A stretch of DNA of 64,000 bases from Hymenobacter psychrotolerans DSM 18569 (GTDB lineage Bacteria; Bacteroidota; Bacteroidia; Cytophagales; Hymenobacteraceae): NCBI RefSeq assembly GCF_900142395.1, contig NZ_FRAS01000013.1, positions 62,001-126,000 on the forward strand, given 5' to 3'. Position 1 is the first letter of the stretch. Every line of letters starts with the position of its first letter. Below, piece after piece: positions 16,508 to 24,800 of the stretch. A program made the translations under genes and the position numbers. The notes below the pieces were generated by a model. That model was not told where the DNA came from, ran no database searches, and saw only the letters and a list, made by a program, of their open reading frames with translations.

Positions 16508-17863
16508 ATGTACATCCACTCCATTGACATAGCACACATTCGGGCCATTGATAGTCTGAAGATGCGGTTTGCTAAACCGGCCGGATGGCACGTTATCATT
16601 GGCGACAACGGGACCGGCAAATCTTCGGTGGTACGCGCCATTGCACTGGCGCTGATCGGCCCGGAAAAAGCCATGGCACTGCGGCTTTCATGGGACGAAT
16701 GGCTAGCGGCACAGCACACCACCGGACACGTGCGGTTACACATTGTTGCCGATCCGGAATGGGACAAGGCTGTCGATACCCGTAAGGCTTCAGTGGCTGC
16801 TTCCGATAAGCCCTTCCCCATCGAAATTGATTTCAGCCGTGAACGGGTGGGTGGCTTCAGCCCCGACTTTGCCTCGCCTCATTCGGTAGTGGTCTTGAGC
16901 AGCAACATTGATAGTGCTCGTTCACGCAAGCCGCGCAAAGAAATTTGGGGAGATTATGCCGGCTGGTTTTCGGTTGCTTATGGACCTTTCCGACGGTTCA
17001 CAGGCGGCAACCCTGAATGGGCCAAACTCTTTTATTCCTCCCCTAAAGTCGGTGCCCACTTAAGTGCTTTCGGCGAGGATGTTGCTTTAACGGAGGCGTT
17101 GGAATGGCTGCGCGAATTAGATTATCAGCGTTTGAAGCAACAGGAGGCTGATAACCAATCATCGGAGGCCAGCCATACGCTGGATTACCTGAAGCGCTTT
17201 GTAAACGATAGTGGCCTATTGCCCCACGGCACTCGGCTAGACCGCATCGAAACTGGGGGGCCGATTTTTCTGGATGGCAATGGCAATCCAGTGCCCGTCA
17301 CGCAACTCAGTGATGGATACCGTTCCGTGCTCAGCCTGACTTTTGAATTGATACGCCAATTGGTGCGTGTATACGGCTACAAGCAGGTGTTTCACCAACT
17401 TGCCAAAAACCGGCCGGATAAGTTGGAGATTGGCCTGCCCGGTGTCGTAGTCATTGATGAGATAGATGCACACCTGCATCCGACCTGGCAAACCCGCATC
17501 GGACAATGGTTTCTCCAGTATTTTCCGCGCATGCAGTTTATCGTCACCACGCACAGCCCACTGATCTGCAGGGCAGCGGCGCAAGGCAGCATCTACCGGC
17601 TGGTGGCACCGGGCGAGGAAGAGTCATCAGGTGAAGTAACTGGCTTGGAGCGAGACCGGCTGATATACGGCAATATCTTGGATGCTTACGCTACCGATGC
17701 TTTTGGTGAAAATATTACGCAATCACCTGAAGCTCAAGAGAAATTAACACGCCTCATTCATTTGAACCGCTTATACGCCTACGGCAAGCTAAACAAGGCC
17801 GACGAGGCAGAAATGTATCAGCTACGCCAGATTTTTACGACGGATGATACATTTGCCTTCTAA
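16508..17863 (+). CDS. ptuA: Septu-type AAA ATPase (PtuA-like)
   Basis: 451 aa SMC/OLD-like ATPase. Walker A GDNGTGKS at 32-39; ABC-like signature LSDGYRS at about 267-273; Walker B VVVIDE at 313-318 followed by AHLHP; H-loop TTHSP shortly after. The middle holds a helical region (about 185-250). The gene overlaps an HNH nuclease gene by 20 bp, the gene pair that defines the Septu anti-phage system, in which PtuA forms a ring-like complex that controls the PtuB nuclease. Lower GC than neighbours suggests separate acquisition. No reverse transcriptase is nearby, so it is not a retron effector here. Confidence 0.85.
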   Translation: MYIHSIDIAHIRAIDSLKMRFAKPAGWHVIIGDNGTGKSSVVRAIALALIGPEKAMALRLSWDEWLAAQHTTGHVRLHIVADPEWDKAVDTRKASVAASDKPFPIEIDFSRERVGGFSPDFASPHSVVVLSSNIDSARSRKPRKEIWGDYAGWFSVAYGPFRRFTGGNPEWAKLFYSSPKVGAHLSAFGEDVALTEALEWLRELDYQRLKQQEADNQSSEASHTLDYLKRFVNDSGLLPHGTRLDRIETGGPIFLDGNGNPVPVTQLSDGYRSVLSLTFELIRQLVRVYGYKQVFHQLAKNRPDKLEIGLPGVVVIDEIDAHLHPTWQTRIGQWFLQYFPRMQFIVTTHSPLICRAAAQGSIYRLVAPGEEESSGEVTGLERDRLIYGNILDAYATDAFGENITQSPEAQEKLTRLIHLNRLYAYGKLNKADEAEMYQLRQIFTTDDTFAF

Positions 17864-18740
17864 GAAAGCACGGCGCAAAGTGCTTTCCACTGCCACCCAA
17901 ACGGAGCTGGCACGGCAACAAAAGGTAGTAGACAACGAGCCTACGTTTGCGGCTCAGGTGGCGAAAGCGCAAACCCGGTGGAAGAGCAAGGAAAGTGGCC
18001 AAAGTGGGAAGCACGCCTTTGCCGAAATCAAGCAGCAGCTCCGGGCGCTTACGATAAGTACACAAGCCTGCAGCTACTGCGAATACAGCGAAGGGGAGGA
18101 TATTGAGCATATTTACCCGAAATCGTGGTTTCCGCAACGCACGTTCGTGTGGGACAATTATTTACTGGCCTGCAAAACATGTAACACCAGCTTTAAGCGC
18201 AATGGCTTTGCCGTGTTTAATCCAGCTGGCTCCAGCCATGTGCTGCATCTCACTCCCCAGGTAGCGGGCCCAGTAGGATCTACAGACGCCGTACTGCTAA
18301 ATCCGTTGGTTGAAAATCCGCTGGATTGGCTAATAATTGATTTTCAGGCTGGTTGCGCCTTCGCGCAGGCCTCGCAACTGAGCACCCGCGACCAGAAACG
18401 AGCCGACTACACGATAGAGTTGCTTCAACTCAACTTTCGGGCTGAGCTCTCAAAAGCGCGGCGGATTGCCCATCGGCATTTCATTGGCCTGTTGCGCGAA
18501 TACGTGGAGGTCAAACTGACTACGACGCTGGCCCAACTTGCCGCCGCCGTAAACGAGCCGCACGTAGTCGACCTCAACCAACCCTTTCGCGGGCAGCGGG
18601 CTCGGATTATGGCAAGTCTTCGCAGGGCTATTCGCACCCATCCGCACCCTGCTGTTTGGCAGGAGCTACAACGACAACAGCTAACCATGCCTCAGGCTGC
18701 TAAGCTGTTTCAAGATGCCCCGGAAGCTTTAATCTGGTAA
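17844..18740 (+). CDS. ptuB: Septu-type HNH endonuclease (PtuB-like)
   Basis: 298 aa, ATG inside the end of the ATPase gene. The HNH core spans about residues 76-125: CSYC (C76, C79), EDIEHIYPKS (H89), FVWDNYLLACKTCNTSFK, i.e. two CxxC zinc knuckles, the catalytic His and the Asn of the HNH motif. A long helical C-terminal part follows (about 180-298). In Septu the nuclease attacks DNA when released from control by the ATPase during infection. Overlap implies translational coupling and a fixed ratio. Confidence 0.85.
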   Translation: MIHLPSKKARRKVLSTATQTELARQQKVVDNEPTFAAQVAKAQTRWKSKESGQSGKHAFAEIKQQLRALTISTQACSYCEYSEGEDIEHIYPKSWFPQRTFVWDNYLLACKTCNTSFKRNGFAVFNPAGSSHVLHLTPQVAGPVGSTDAVLLNPLVENPLDWLIIDFQAGCAFAQASQLSTRDQKRADYTIELLQLNFRAELSKARRIAHRHFIGLLREYVEVKLTTTLAQLAAAVNEPHVVDLNQPFRGQRARIMASLRRAIRTHPHPAVWQELQRQQLTMPQAAKLFQDAPEALIW

Positions 18741-18852
18741 AGGAAAGCACTAAATCGTAGCTTCAAAAACGGTTATAACACACAGCAATGCGCTCCTTCA
18801 AAGAGGCATGTATGAATAGGGGATATTTTTTGAACTAAAAGATAGAACAAAC

Positions 18853-18883
18853 TTGTATACATGAACAAATGATCATACATTTG
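18853..18883 (+). promoter_or_regulatory. Promoter and operator of the ArsR gene
   Basis: TACATTTG (18876-18883) fits TAnnTTTG, with TTG at 18853-18855 as -33. Between them lies ATGAACAAATGATCAT (18861-18876), close to ATGAACAAATTTTCAT in front of the next gene. The -7 box lies over an upstream in-frame ATG (18869), which argues for the start at 18893. Occupation by the repressor would block the promoter. Confidence 0.65.
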
Positions 18884-18892
18884 CAGCACCTT

Positions 18893-19210
18893 ATGACACC
18901 GACTACCACCTCCGCCGATCTGAACCTGACCACTGAAAAGATGGAGAAGGTGGCCTTCATTCTCAAAACCACGGCCCACCCGACCCGCATTGCCATCGTG
19001 CAACTGCTGGCTAATCAGGAAAGTCTTTCCGTCACGGACATCAGCGAAAAGCTGAATGTGGAGCAAAGCCTGCTTTCCCACCACCTGACGGGCATGAAGC
19101 TGAAAGGTATTCTGAGCAGCCACCGCGACGGCAAAAACATCTTCTACGCACTGAAGATGCGCGAAGTGGTCGACGTGATTCAGTGCCTGGCCGGCTGCAC
19201 GTTCCTGTAA
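18893..19210 (+). CDS. ArsR/SmtB-family transcriptional regulator of the sulfur locus
   Basis: 105 aa. Winged HTH: TAHPTRIAIVQLLANQESLSV (in parts), then DISEKLNVEQSLLSHHLTGMKLKGI as the recognition helix, then the wing SSHRDGKNIFYAL. The only two cysteines are at the C-terminus (QCLAGC). In sulfide sensors of this fold (BigR/SqrR) two Cys in other helices form the switch; here a CxxxC in the last helix may do the same. The neighbours (sulfite exporter, persulfide dioxygenase, rhodanese) support persulfide or sulfide sensing, by inference. Metal sensing cannot be excluded. Confidence 0.85.
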   Translation: MTPTTTSADLNLTTEKMEKVAFILKTTAHPTRIAIVQLLANQESLSVTDISEKLNVEQSLLSHHLTGMKLKGILSSHRDGKNIFYALKMREVVDVIQCLAGCTFL

Positions 19211-19229
19211 GGGGACCGGCCTTTTTTTT
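19189..19229 (+). terminator. Rho-independent terminator after the ArsR gene
   Basis: GGCCGG (19189-19194, inside the last codons) pairs with CCGGCC (19216-19221), followed by eight T (19222-19229). It separates the regulator transcript from the downstream sulfur operon, which has its own operator. Confidence 0.7.
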
Positions 19230-19239
19230 GCTAAAACGC

Positions 19240-19255
19240 ATGAACAAATTTTCAT
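19240..19255 (+). promoter_or_regulatory. Operator-like site before the sulfur operon
   Basis: ATGAACAAATTTTCAT, 27 bp before the TauE start. Matches the site at 18861-18876 in 14 of 16 positions and the site before the TlpA gene. GTTCA half-sites recur in the following 25 bp. Confidence 0.6.
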
Positions 19256-19281
19256 AACTACATACGTTCACCCGTTCATCC

Positions 19282-20097
19282 ATGTTGCACATCGTCGGCT
19301 ACTTCGCGGCTATATTCATCGGTCTTTCCCTGGGCATCATGGGCGGGGGCGGCTCCATCCTCACCGTGCCGGTACTGGTGTACCTGATGGGCGTAAGCCC
19401 GGTGCTGAGCACGGCCTACTCGCTGTTCGTGGTGGGTTCCACCTCCGTGGTGGGCGCCTCGGGCTACTTCCGCAAAGGGCTGGTGTCGCTGAAAACGGCC
19501 GTGGTGTTTCTGATTCCCTCGCTGCTGGCCGTGTTTGCGGTGCGCAAGCTGCTCATGCCGGCCATCCCGCACGAACTGTTTACCCTGGGCAACATTGTCT
19601 TTACCAAAGACCTGCTGGTACTGGTGGCCTTTGCCGTGCTGATGGTGGTGGCGGCCACTTCCATGATCCGCAGCAAGCAGGCCGAGGAGGTGCTCGACGA
19701 AGAACTGCACCAGAAGCACACCTTCAACTACCCGCTGATTCTGGGTATTGGCCTGGTCGTGGGCACACTCACGGGCTTTGTGGGGGCCGGCGGCGGATTT
19801 CTGATTATTCCGGCCCTGGTGCTGGGCGCGCGCCTGCCCATGAAGCTGGCCGTGGGTACCTCGCTGGCCATCATTGCTCTGAACTCGCTCATTGGATTCA
19901 CGGGGGATTTGAGCGCCGGCACGCCCATTGCCTGGACGTTTCTGCTCGGCTTCCTGGCCTTCGCCCTGGTGGGCATCGTGCTGGGCACTTACCTGGCCCG
20001 CTTCATTCCCGGAGCCAAGCTCAAGCCCGCCTTCGGCTGGTTTACGCTGGCCATGGGCACGTTCATTCTGCTGCGCGAACTGGTGCTCAAGCCCTAG
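19282..20097 (+). CDS. TauE/SafE-family sulfite/organosulfonate exporter
   Basis: 271 aa, about eight membrane helices. Starts MLHIVGYFAAIFIGLSLGIMGGGGSI, the standard opening of TauE/SafE (DUF81) permeases, and repeats the pattern in its second half (GTLTGFVGAGGGFLIIPAL), reflecting the internal duplication of the family. Proposed role: export of sulfite or a related sulfur anion produced by the downstream persulfide dioxygenase. First gene of a plus-strand operon under an ArsR-type operator. Confidence 0.88.
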   Translation: MLHIVGYFAAIFIGLSLGIMGGGGSILTVPVLVYLMGVSPVLSTAYSLFVVGSTSVVGASGYFRKGLVSLKTAVVFLIPSLLAVFAVRKLLMPAIPHELFTLGNIVFTKDLLVLVAFAVLMVVAATSMIRSKQAEEVLDEELHQKHTFNYPLILGIGLVVGTLTGFVGAGGGFLIIPALVLGARLPMKLAVGTSLAIIALNSLIGFTGDLSAGTPIAWTFLLGFLAFALVGIVLGTYLARFIPGAKLKPAFGWFTLAMGTFILLRELVLKP

Positions 20098-20173
20098 GCA
20101 GCTGACTTTTAGCCTAGTACTACTCGACCTCTCCTTACAGTTTTTCTGATTCCACTCTCAACCTCTTTTGGTC

Positions 20174-21529
20174 ATGAAAATCGAACAGTTTGAAGACAAG
20201 GGCCTGGCCCACTTTTCCTACGCCATCCTGAGCGAGTGCGCCCGCGAAATCGTGCTCATCGACCCGGCCCGCGAGCCGCAGCCCTATCACGACTACGCCA
20301 AGGCCCATGACGCGAAAATCGTCAGCGTCATTGAAACCCACCCCCACGCTGATTTCGTGAGCAGCCACCTGGAAATTGCCCAGCAGACCGGCGCCGTTAT
20401 CCGCGTGAGCAAGCTGCTGGGGGCGGATTACGCCCACGAGGCGTTCGATGAGGGCCAGTCGTTCACGGTGGGCAAGCTCACCTTCCGCGCTTTGAACACG
20501 CCCGGGCACTCGCCTGATTCCATCAGCATTGTGGTGAGCCGCGAAGGTCAGGATGAAGCCGTCTTCACCGGCGACACGCTGTTCATCGGGGATGTGGGCC
20601 GGCCCGACCTGCGCGAAAAAGCCGGCAACATGACGGCCAAGCGCGAGGAGCTGGCCCGGCAGATGTACCACTCGCTGCGCGACAAGCTGATGCCCCTGGC
20701 CGGCACGGTGCTGGTCTATCCCGCCCACGGCGCGGGCAGCCTCTGCGGCAAGGCCCTGAGCGGGGCCAACAGCAGCACCATCGCCGACGAGAAATTCGGC
20801 AACCCCATGCTGCGGGAGATGAGCGAGGAGGAGTTCGTGCAAGAGCTGCTCGCTGACCAACCCTTCATCCCGAAATACTTCGGCTACGACGTGGCCCTGA
20901 ACAAAGCCGGTGCGCCCGATTACAAGCCGAGCGTGCAGCGGGTGTCGCGCCTGGCTGCCGGCACGGCCCTGGAAGCCGGCGTGCTGGTAGTAGATACCCG
21001 ACCCGAAGCCGAGTTCAAGCAGGGCCACATGGACGGCGCCATTAATATCCAGCAGGGCGGCAAGTTCGAAACCTGGCTGGGCTCCATCGTGGGGCCGGAA
21101 GAGCCGTTCTACCTGATTGCCGACGACGAGGCGACCCTGGAAGACCTGATCCGGAAAACGGCCAAAATCGGCTACGAGGCCCTGATCAAGGGGGCATTGG
21201 TCGGCTCGCCATCTTCTGAGGCGACGCTACCGAAGCTGGATGTGGAGCAGTTCCGCCAGCATCCCGAGCAGTACACCATTGTGGACATCCGCAACGCCAC
21301 CGAGCACCGCGACGAGCCGCTATTTGCCGGTTCGCTCAACATTCCGCTGCCCGAGCTGCGGGAGCGGGCTCAGGAAATTCCGACCGGCAAGCCCGTGGTG
21401 GTGCACTGCGCCGGCGGGTACCGTTCGGCGGCCGGCTCCAGCATCGTGGCCGATGCCCTGCCCGGTACGGAAGTGCTCGACCTGAGCGAGGCCGTCAAGT
21501 CTTTCCAGTCCGCCTCCGTCCAGCACTAA
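20174..21529 (+). CDS. Persulfide dioxygenase-like MBL hydrolase fused to two rhodanese domains
   Basis: 451 aa from ATG 20174 (a TTG 6 bp earlier is possible). Residues 1-240: ETHE1/Blh-type metallo-beta-lactamase fold with THPHADFVSSH, NTPGHSPDS and FTGDTLFIGDVGRPDLR, the metal-ligand order of persulfide dioxygenases. Residues about 260-345: a rhodanese domain with VLVVDTRPEAEFKQGHMDGA but no catalytic Cys. Residues about 355-450: an active-type rhodanese with CAGGYRS. The enzyme oxidises glutathione-like persulfide to sulfite, which the TauE protein could export. Cytoplasmic. Confidence 0.88.
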   Translation: MKIEQFEDKGLAHFSYAILSECAREIVLIDPAREPQPYHDYAKAHDAKIVSVIETHPHADFVSSHLEIAQQTGAVIRVSKLLGADYAHEAFDEGQSFTVGKLTFRALNTPGHSPDSISIVVSREGQDEAVFTGDTLFIGDVGRPDLREKAGNMTAKREELARQMYHSLRDKLMPLAGTVLVYPAHGAGSLCGKALSGANSSTIADEKFGNPMLREMSEEEFVQELLADQPFIPKYFGYDVALNKAGAPDYKPSVQRVSRLAAGTALEAGVLVVDTRPEAEFKQGHMDGAINIQQGGKFETWLGSIVGPEEPFYLIADDEATLEDLIRKTAKIGYEALIKGALVGSPSSEATLPKLDVEQFRQHPEQYTIVDIRNATEHRDEPLFAGSLNIPLPELRERAQEIPTGKPVVVHCAGGYRSAAGSSIVADALPGTEVLDLSEAVKSFQSASVQH

Positions 21530-21595
21530 TTCCCAACGGCCGACCGGGGAGCCGCCCCGCAGGCGGGCTCTCCGGTTGCCTGACGGCCTTATCCT

Positions 21596-21970
21596 ATGCC
21601 TTCGCTCACGTTGCTTCTTTCCCTCTTGGCCATGCTGAATTTCTTTCAAGGCGCTGCGTCCGCCTATAAAAACCTCACCCCTGCTCAATTCTCCGCGGCC
21701 CTGCGCCAGCCCGGCGCGGTGCTGCTGGACGTGCGCCGCCCCGACGAGTTTGCCGGTGGCCACCTGCCCGGGGCCGTGAACATCGACGTCACCGCGCCCG
21801 ACTTCGCCCAGCGCGTGGCGGCTCTGGATAAAACCAAGCCCACCTACGTGTACTGCCGCAGCGGCGCCCGCTCGGCTAACGCCGCCGGGCAGCTGACCAA
21901 AAGCGGCTTTGCGCACGTGTCGAACCTGCTGGGTGGCGTGCTGGACTGGCCCGAAAAGCTGGTTCGCTAA
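21596..21970 (+). CDS. Single-domain rhodanese
   Basis: 124 aa. A short hydrophobic N-terminus (LTLLLSLLAMLNFF) looks like a signal peptide or anchor, ending near GAASAYKN. The rhodanese domain has LLDVRRPDEFAGGHLPGAVNID and the active-site loop YCRSGARS with the persulfide-forming Cys. It would carry sulfane sulfur, perhaps on the periplasmic side, between thiosulfate or polysulfide and the other proteins of this operon. Confidence 0.85.
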   Translation: MPSLTLLLSLLAMLNFFQGAASAYKNLTPAQFSAALRQPGAVLLDVRRPDEFAGGHLPGAVNIDVTAPDFAQRVAALDKTKPTYVYCRSGARSANAAGQLTKSGFAHVSNLLGGVLDWPEKLVR

Positions 21971-22063
21971 CCCGCATCCATTTCCCCTTCCTGTTTAGCA
22001 AGAATTCCGGCCGGCCGCTACGGCGGGCGGGCCGGATGTCTATACTCCTGACTTTCTGACTTC

Positions 22064-22624
22064 ATGCTTGAATTACTTCGCCAGCCCTGGCCCTGGTACG
22101 TGGCCGGCCCCCTGATCGGGCTGACCGTGCCCGCGCTGCTGCTCATCGGCAACAAAGCTCTGGGCATCAGCTCTTCGCTGCGCCACGTGTGCGCCGCCTG
22201 CGTGCCCGCCGGTATTCCTTTCCTGACCTACAACTGGCGGGCCGAACTCTGGAACCTGTTTTTTGTGCTGGGCATCGGCATCGGCGGCTTTATCGGCTAC
22301 CAGCTCATGGGCCACGCCGATACGATTGCCATTTCCCCGGAAACCGTGCGTGACCTGAAAGCGCAGATGCACCTGACCGACTTCTCGGGACTATTACCCA
22401 AAGAACTGTTTGCCCTGGAGAACCTCTCGAACTGGAAAGGCTGGGTATTCCTCGTGCTGGGCGGTTTCCTGGTCGGCTTCGGCACCCGCTACGCCGGGGG
22501 CTGCACCTCGGGCCATGCCATTTCGGGTCTGTCCAACCTGCAGTGGGTGTCGCTGGTGGCCGTCATTGGCTTCTTCGTGGGCGGTCTGCTCATGACGTGG
22601 GTGTTTTACCCAATGATGTTTTAG
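22064..22624 (+). CDS. YeeE/YedE-type sulfur transport protein
   Basis: 186 aa, about four to five membrane helices. [17 protein letters not shown] carries the conserved Cys that passes a thiosulfate or sulfane sulfur group in the YeeE family. With the smaller protein at 23294-23704 it forms the split-YeeE pair commonly found beside persulfide dioxygenases in Bacteroidota. Inner membrane, importing thiosulfate or sulfur. Confidence 0.85.
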   Translation: MLELLRQPWPWYVAGPLIGLTVPALLLIGNKALGISSSLRHVCAACVPAGIPFLTYNWRAELWNLFFVLGIGIGGFIGYQLMGHADTIAISPETVRDLKAQMHLTDFSGLLPKELFALENLSNWKGWVFLVLGGFLVGFGTRYAGGCTSGHAISGLSNLQWVSLVAVIGFFVGGLLMTWVFYPMMF

Positions 22625-22648
22625 CCCAGTACTGCTACCCCACCCGCC

Positions 22649-23272
22649 ATGAACACTGCTTCCCAATCCGCGGCCGCCGAGTTCTGGGACGCCCGCTACG
22701 AAAGCGAGGCGTATGCCTACGGCACCGAGCCCAACACGTACCTCCGCCAGCAACTGGATAAGCTGCCGCCTGGCCGCCTTCTGCTGCTGGCCGAAGGCGA
22801 AGGACGCAACGCCGTGTACGCCGCCCGGCGCGGGTGGCAGGTAACGGCGGTGGACTTCAGCGACGAGGCCCGCGCCAAGGCCCAACGCCTGGCCGTAGCC
22901 CAGGGCGTGCACCTGGACTACCAGGTGGACGATGTGACCAGCCTGCGCTGGCAGCAGCCCGGCGGCTACGATGCCATCGGCCTGATCTATGCCCATCTAC
23001 CGCCCGTGGCCCGCTGGGCCGTGCACGCGGCCGCGGCCCAAAGCCTGGCATCCGGGGGACACTTGATTCTGGAAGCCTTCAGTCCCCGCCAGTTGGGCTT
23101 GCCCTCCGGCGGCCCCCAATCGGCCGAACTGCTCTACGACCCCGACACCCTGGCCGCCGATTTCGCTGGGCTCACGGTACGGGAGAACCATGAGCTGGGC
23201 GTCGTTCTGCACGAGGGCAGCTTCCACTCCGGGCCGGCCAATATTGTGCGCCTGCTAGCCACGCGCTCCTAA
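22649..23272 (+). CDS. SAM-dependent class I methyltransferase
   Basis: 207 aa. FWDARYESEAYAYGTEPNTYLRQ at the N-terminus, LLLLAEGEGRNAVYAARRGWQVTAVDFS is the SAM-binding motif I with acidic motif II, and YDAIGLIYAHLP is motif III-IV. Placed between the two YeeE-type genes, it may methylate a thiol or sulfide as a detoxification step, as TehB-like and thiol methyltransferases do. The substrate assignment is inference from context. Confidence 0.8.
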   Translation: MNTASQSAAAEFWDARYESEAYAYGTEPNTYLRQQLDKLPPGRLLLLAEGEGRNAVYAARRGWQVTAVDFSDEARAKAQRLAVAQGVHLDYQVDDVTSLRWQQPGGYDAIGLIYAHLPPVARWAVHAAAAQSLASGGHLILEAFSPRQLGLPSGGPQSAELLYDPDTLAADFAGLTVRENHELGVVLHEGSFHSGPANIVRLLATRS

Positions 23273-23293
23273 TTCCCTCTTCTATTACCTGAC

Positions 23294-23704
23294 ATGAAAA
23301 ACCTGAAATACCTGGTGCTGGGCGTACTGTTCGGCATTATCCTCACGAAAAGCGAAGTGGTGAGCTGGTGGCGCATCCAGGAGATGTTCCGCTTCCAGAG
23401 CTTCCACATGTACGGCATCATCGGCTCGGCCATTGTAGTCGGCCTGATTTCCATTCAGCTCATCAAGCGCAACCGCCTGAAGACCATCAACGGCGAGGAA
23501 ATCAGCATTGCCGACAAGAAGTACAACCACGGCACCTGGATTGGGGGCACCATTTTCGGGTTGGGCTGGGCCCTAACCGGCGCCTGCCCCGGCCCGATGT
23601 TCGCCCAGTTGGGCAGCGGCGTGGCCGGCGCGGCCGTGCTGATACTCGCGGCCCTGGCCGGCACCTGGACCTACAGCGCCCTGCGCGAAAAGCTGCCCCA
23701 CTAA
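23294..23704 (+). CDS. DUF6691/YeeE-like small sulfur transport protein
   Basis: 136 aa, about four membrane helices. WALTGACPGPMFAQLGSG holds the conserved Cys of the second half of split YeeE/YedE proteins. Partner of the gene at 22064-22624, with only the methyltransferase gene between them. Confidence 0.85.
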   Translation: MKNLKYLVLGVLFGIILTKSEVVSWWRIQEMFRFQSFHMYGIIGSAIVVGLISIQLIKRNRLKTINGEEISIADKKYNHGTWIGGTIFGLGWALTGACPGPMFAQLGSGVAGAAVLILAALAGTWTYSALREKLPH

Positions 23705-23740
23705 CTACCGGGCATCGGTGCCCGCCTTCGCTACGCTGCC

Positions 23741-24793
23741 ATGGAAACTCCGTCTGATTCTGTTGCCCGGCTGCCCCAGCTGGTGCGCATCCTGCTGCTG
23801 CTGACGTCTGCGCTGGTGTTGGTCGTGGTGGTGGTGCTGACCCAGCTGTACGGCCCGGCCAGCCCGCCCCCGCCGGCCCCGGTGGCCGAAGCCAACGAGG
23901 GGCCGCCCCCTTCCGGCAGCTACCACCGGCCGGCCACGGCCGCCCCCGACACGGCCACCATTCCCCGCACCGCCGCCGGCCGCCAGATCCGCTACGGCCG
24001 GGACCTGATTGCTCACACCGCCCGCTACCTGGGGCCGCAGGGCTCGGTAGCCCGGCAGACCAACGGCATGAACTGCCAGAACTGCCACCTCGACGCGGGC
24101 ACCAAAGGCTTCGCCAACAACTACCTGGCCGTGGCCGCGACCTACCCGAAGATGCGGGCCCGCTCGGGCACCATGGTCACCACGGAAATGCGGGTAAATG
24201 ACTGCCTGGAACGCAGCCTCAACGGCCGGGCCCTGGCCGACAGCAGCCGGGAGATGCGCGCCATCGTGGCCTACATCAACTGGCTGGGCCATGACATTCC
24301 CAAAGGGAAAAAGGTGTACGGCACCGGGTTCACAAAGCTGGCTTACCTGCCACGCGCCGCCGACCCGGTAATAGGAAAGGCCGTGTTTGCCGCCAAGTGC
24401 CAGAGCTGCCACGGCCCCAACGGGGAAGGCAAGCATCTGGCCGACGGGCGCGAGTACCAGTACCCGCCGCTTTGGGGACCTCATAGCTACAACGACGGCG
24501 CGGGCCTGTACCGCGTCACCAACCTGGCCCGGTACGTGAAGGCCGCCATGCCCTTTGGCGCGGCCTTCGACCACCCCCAACTCACCGACGAGCAAGCCTG
24601 GGATGTGGCCGCCTTCGTCAACTCCCAGCCCCGGCCGCACCTGAAAACTCCGCACGACTGGCCCGACATCAGCAAAAAGCCTGTCGACCATCCGTTCGGG
24701 CCCTATACGGACTCCTTCTCGGAGCGCCAGCACAAATACGGGCCCTATCAGCCCATCGAAGATGCTCACCCGCAACTGGCCAAGGCCAAGTAA
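23741..24793 (+). CDS. Diheme c-type cytochrome, thiosulfate dehydrogenase (TsdA)-like
   Basis: 350 aa, anchored by an N-terminal helix (residues 16-35) with a Pro-rich linker. Two haem-binding motifs: CQNCH at 112-116 and CQSCH at 220-224. The segment RVNDCLERSLNGR (C155) resembles the region of TsdA enzymes that supplies a Cys ligand to the first haem. TsdA oxidises thiosulfate to tetrathionate in the periplasm, or the reverse. The setting in a sulfur operon supports this; another diheme electron carrier remains possible. Confidence 0.78.
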   Translation: METPSDSVARLPQLVRILLLLTSALVLVVVVVLTQLYGPASPPPPAPVAEANEGPPPSGSYHRPATAAPDTATIPRTAAGRQIRYGRDLIAHTARYLGPQGSVARQTNGMNCQNCHLDAGTKGFANNYLAVAATYPKMRARSGTMVTTEMRVNDCLERSLNGRALADSSREMRAIVAYINWLGHDIPKGKKVYGTGFTKLAYLPRAADPVIGKAVFAAKCQSCHGPNGEGKHLADGREYQYPPLWGPHSYNDGAGLYRVTNLARYVKAAMPFGAAFDHPQLTDEQAWDVAAFVNSQPRPHLKTPHDWPDISKKPVDHPFGPYTDSFSERQHKYGPYQPIEDAHPQLAKAK

Positions 24794-24800
24794 GTCTGCC

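Noticed and set aside
16508..18740. Possible retron with PtuAB effectors
   Set aside because: No reverse transcriptase gene and no msr/msd-like structure is visible nearby; a plain Septu pair is simpler.
20135..21028. Minus-strand frame of 297 aa
   Set aside because: Antisense to the persulfide dioxygenase-like gene; no domain of its own.
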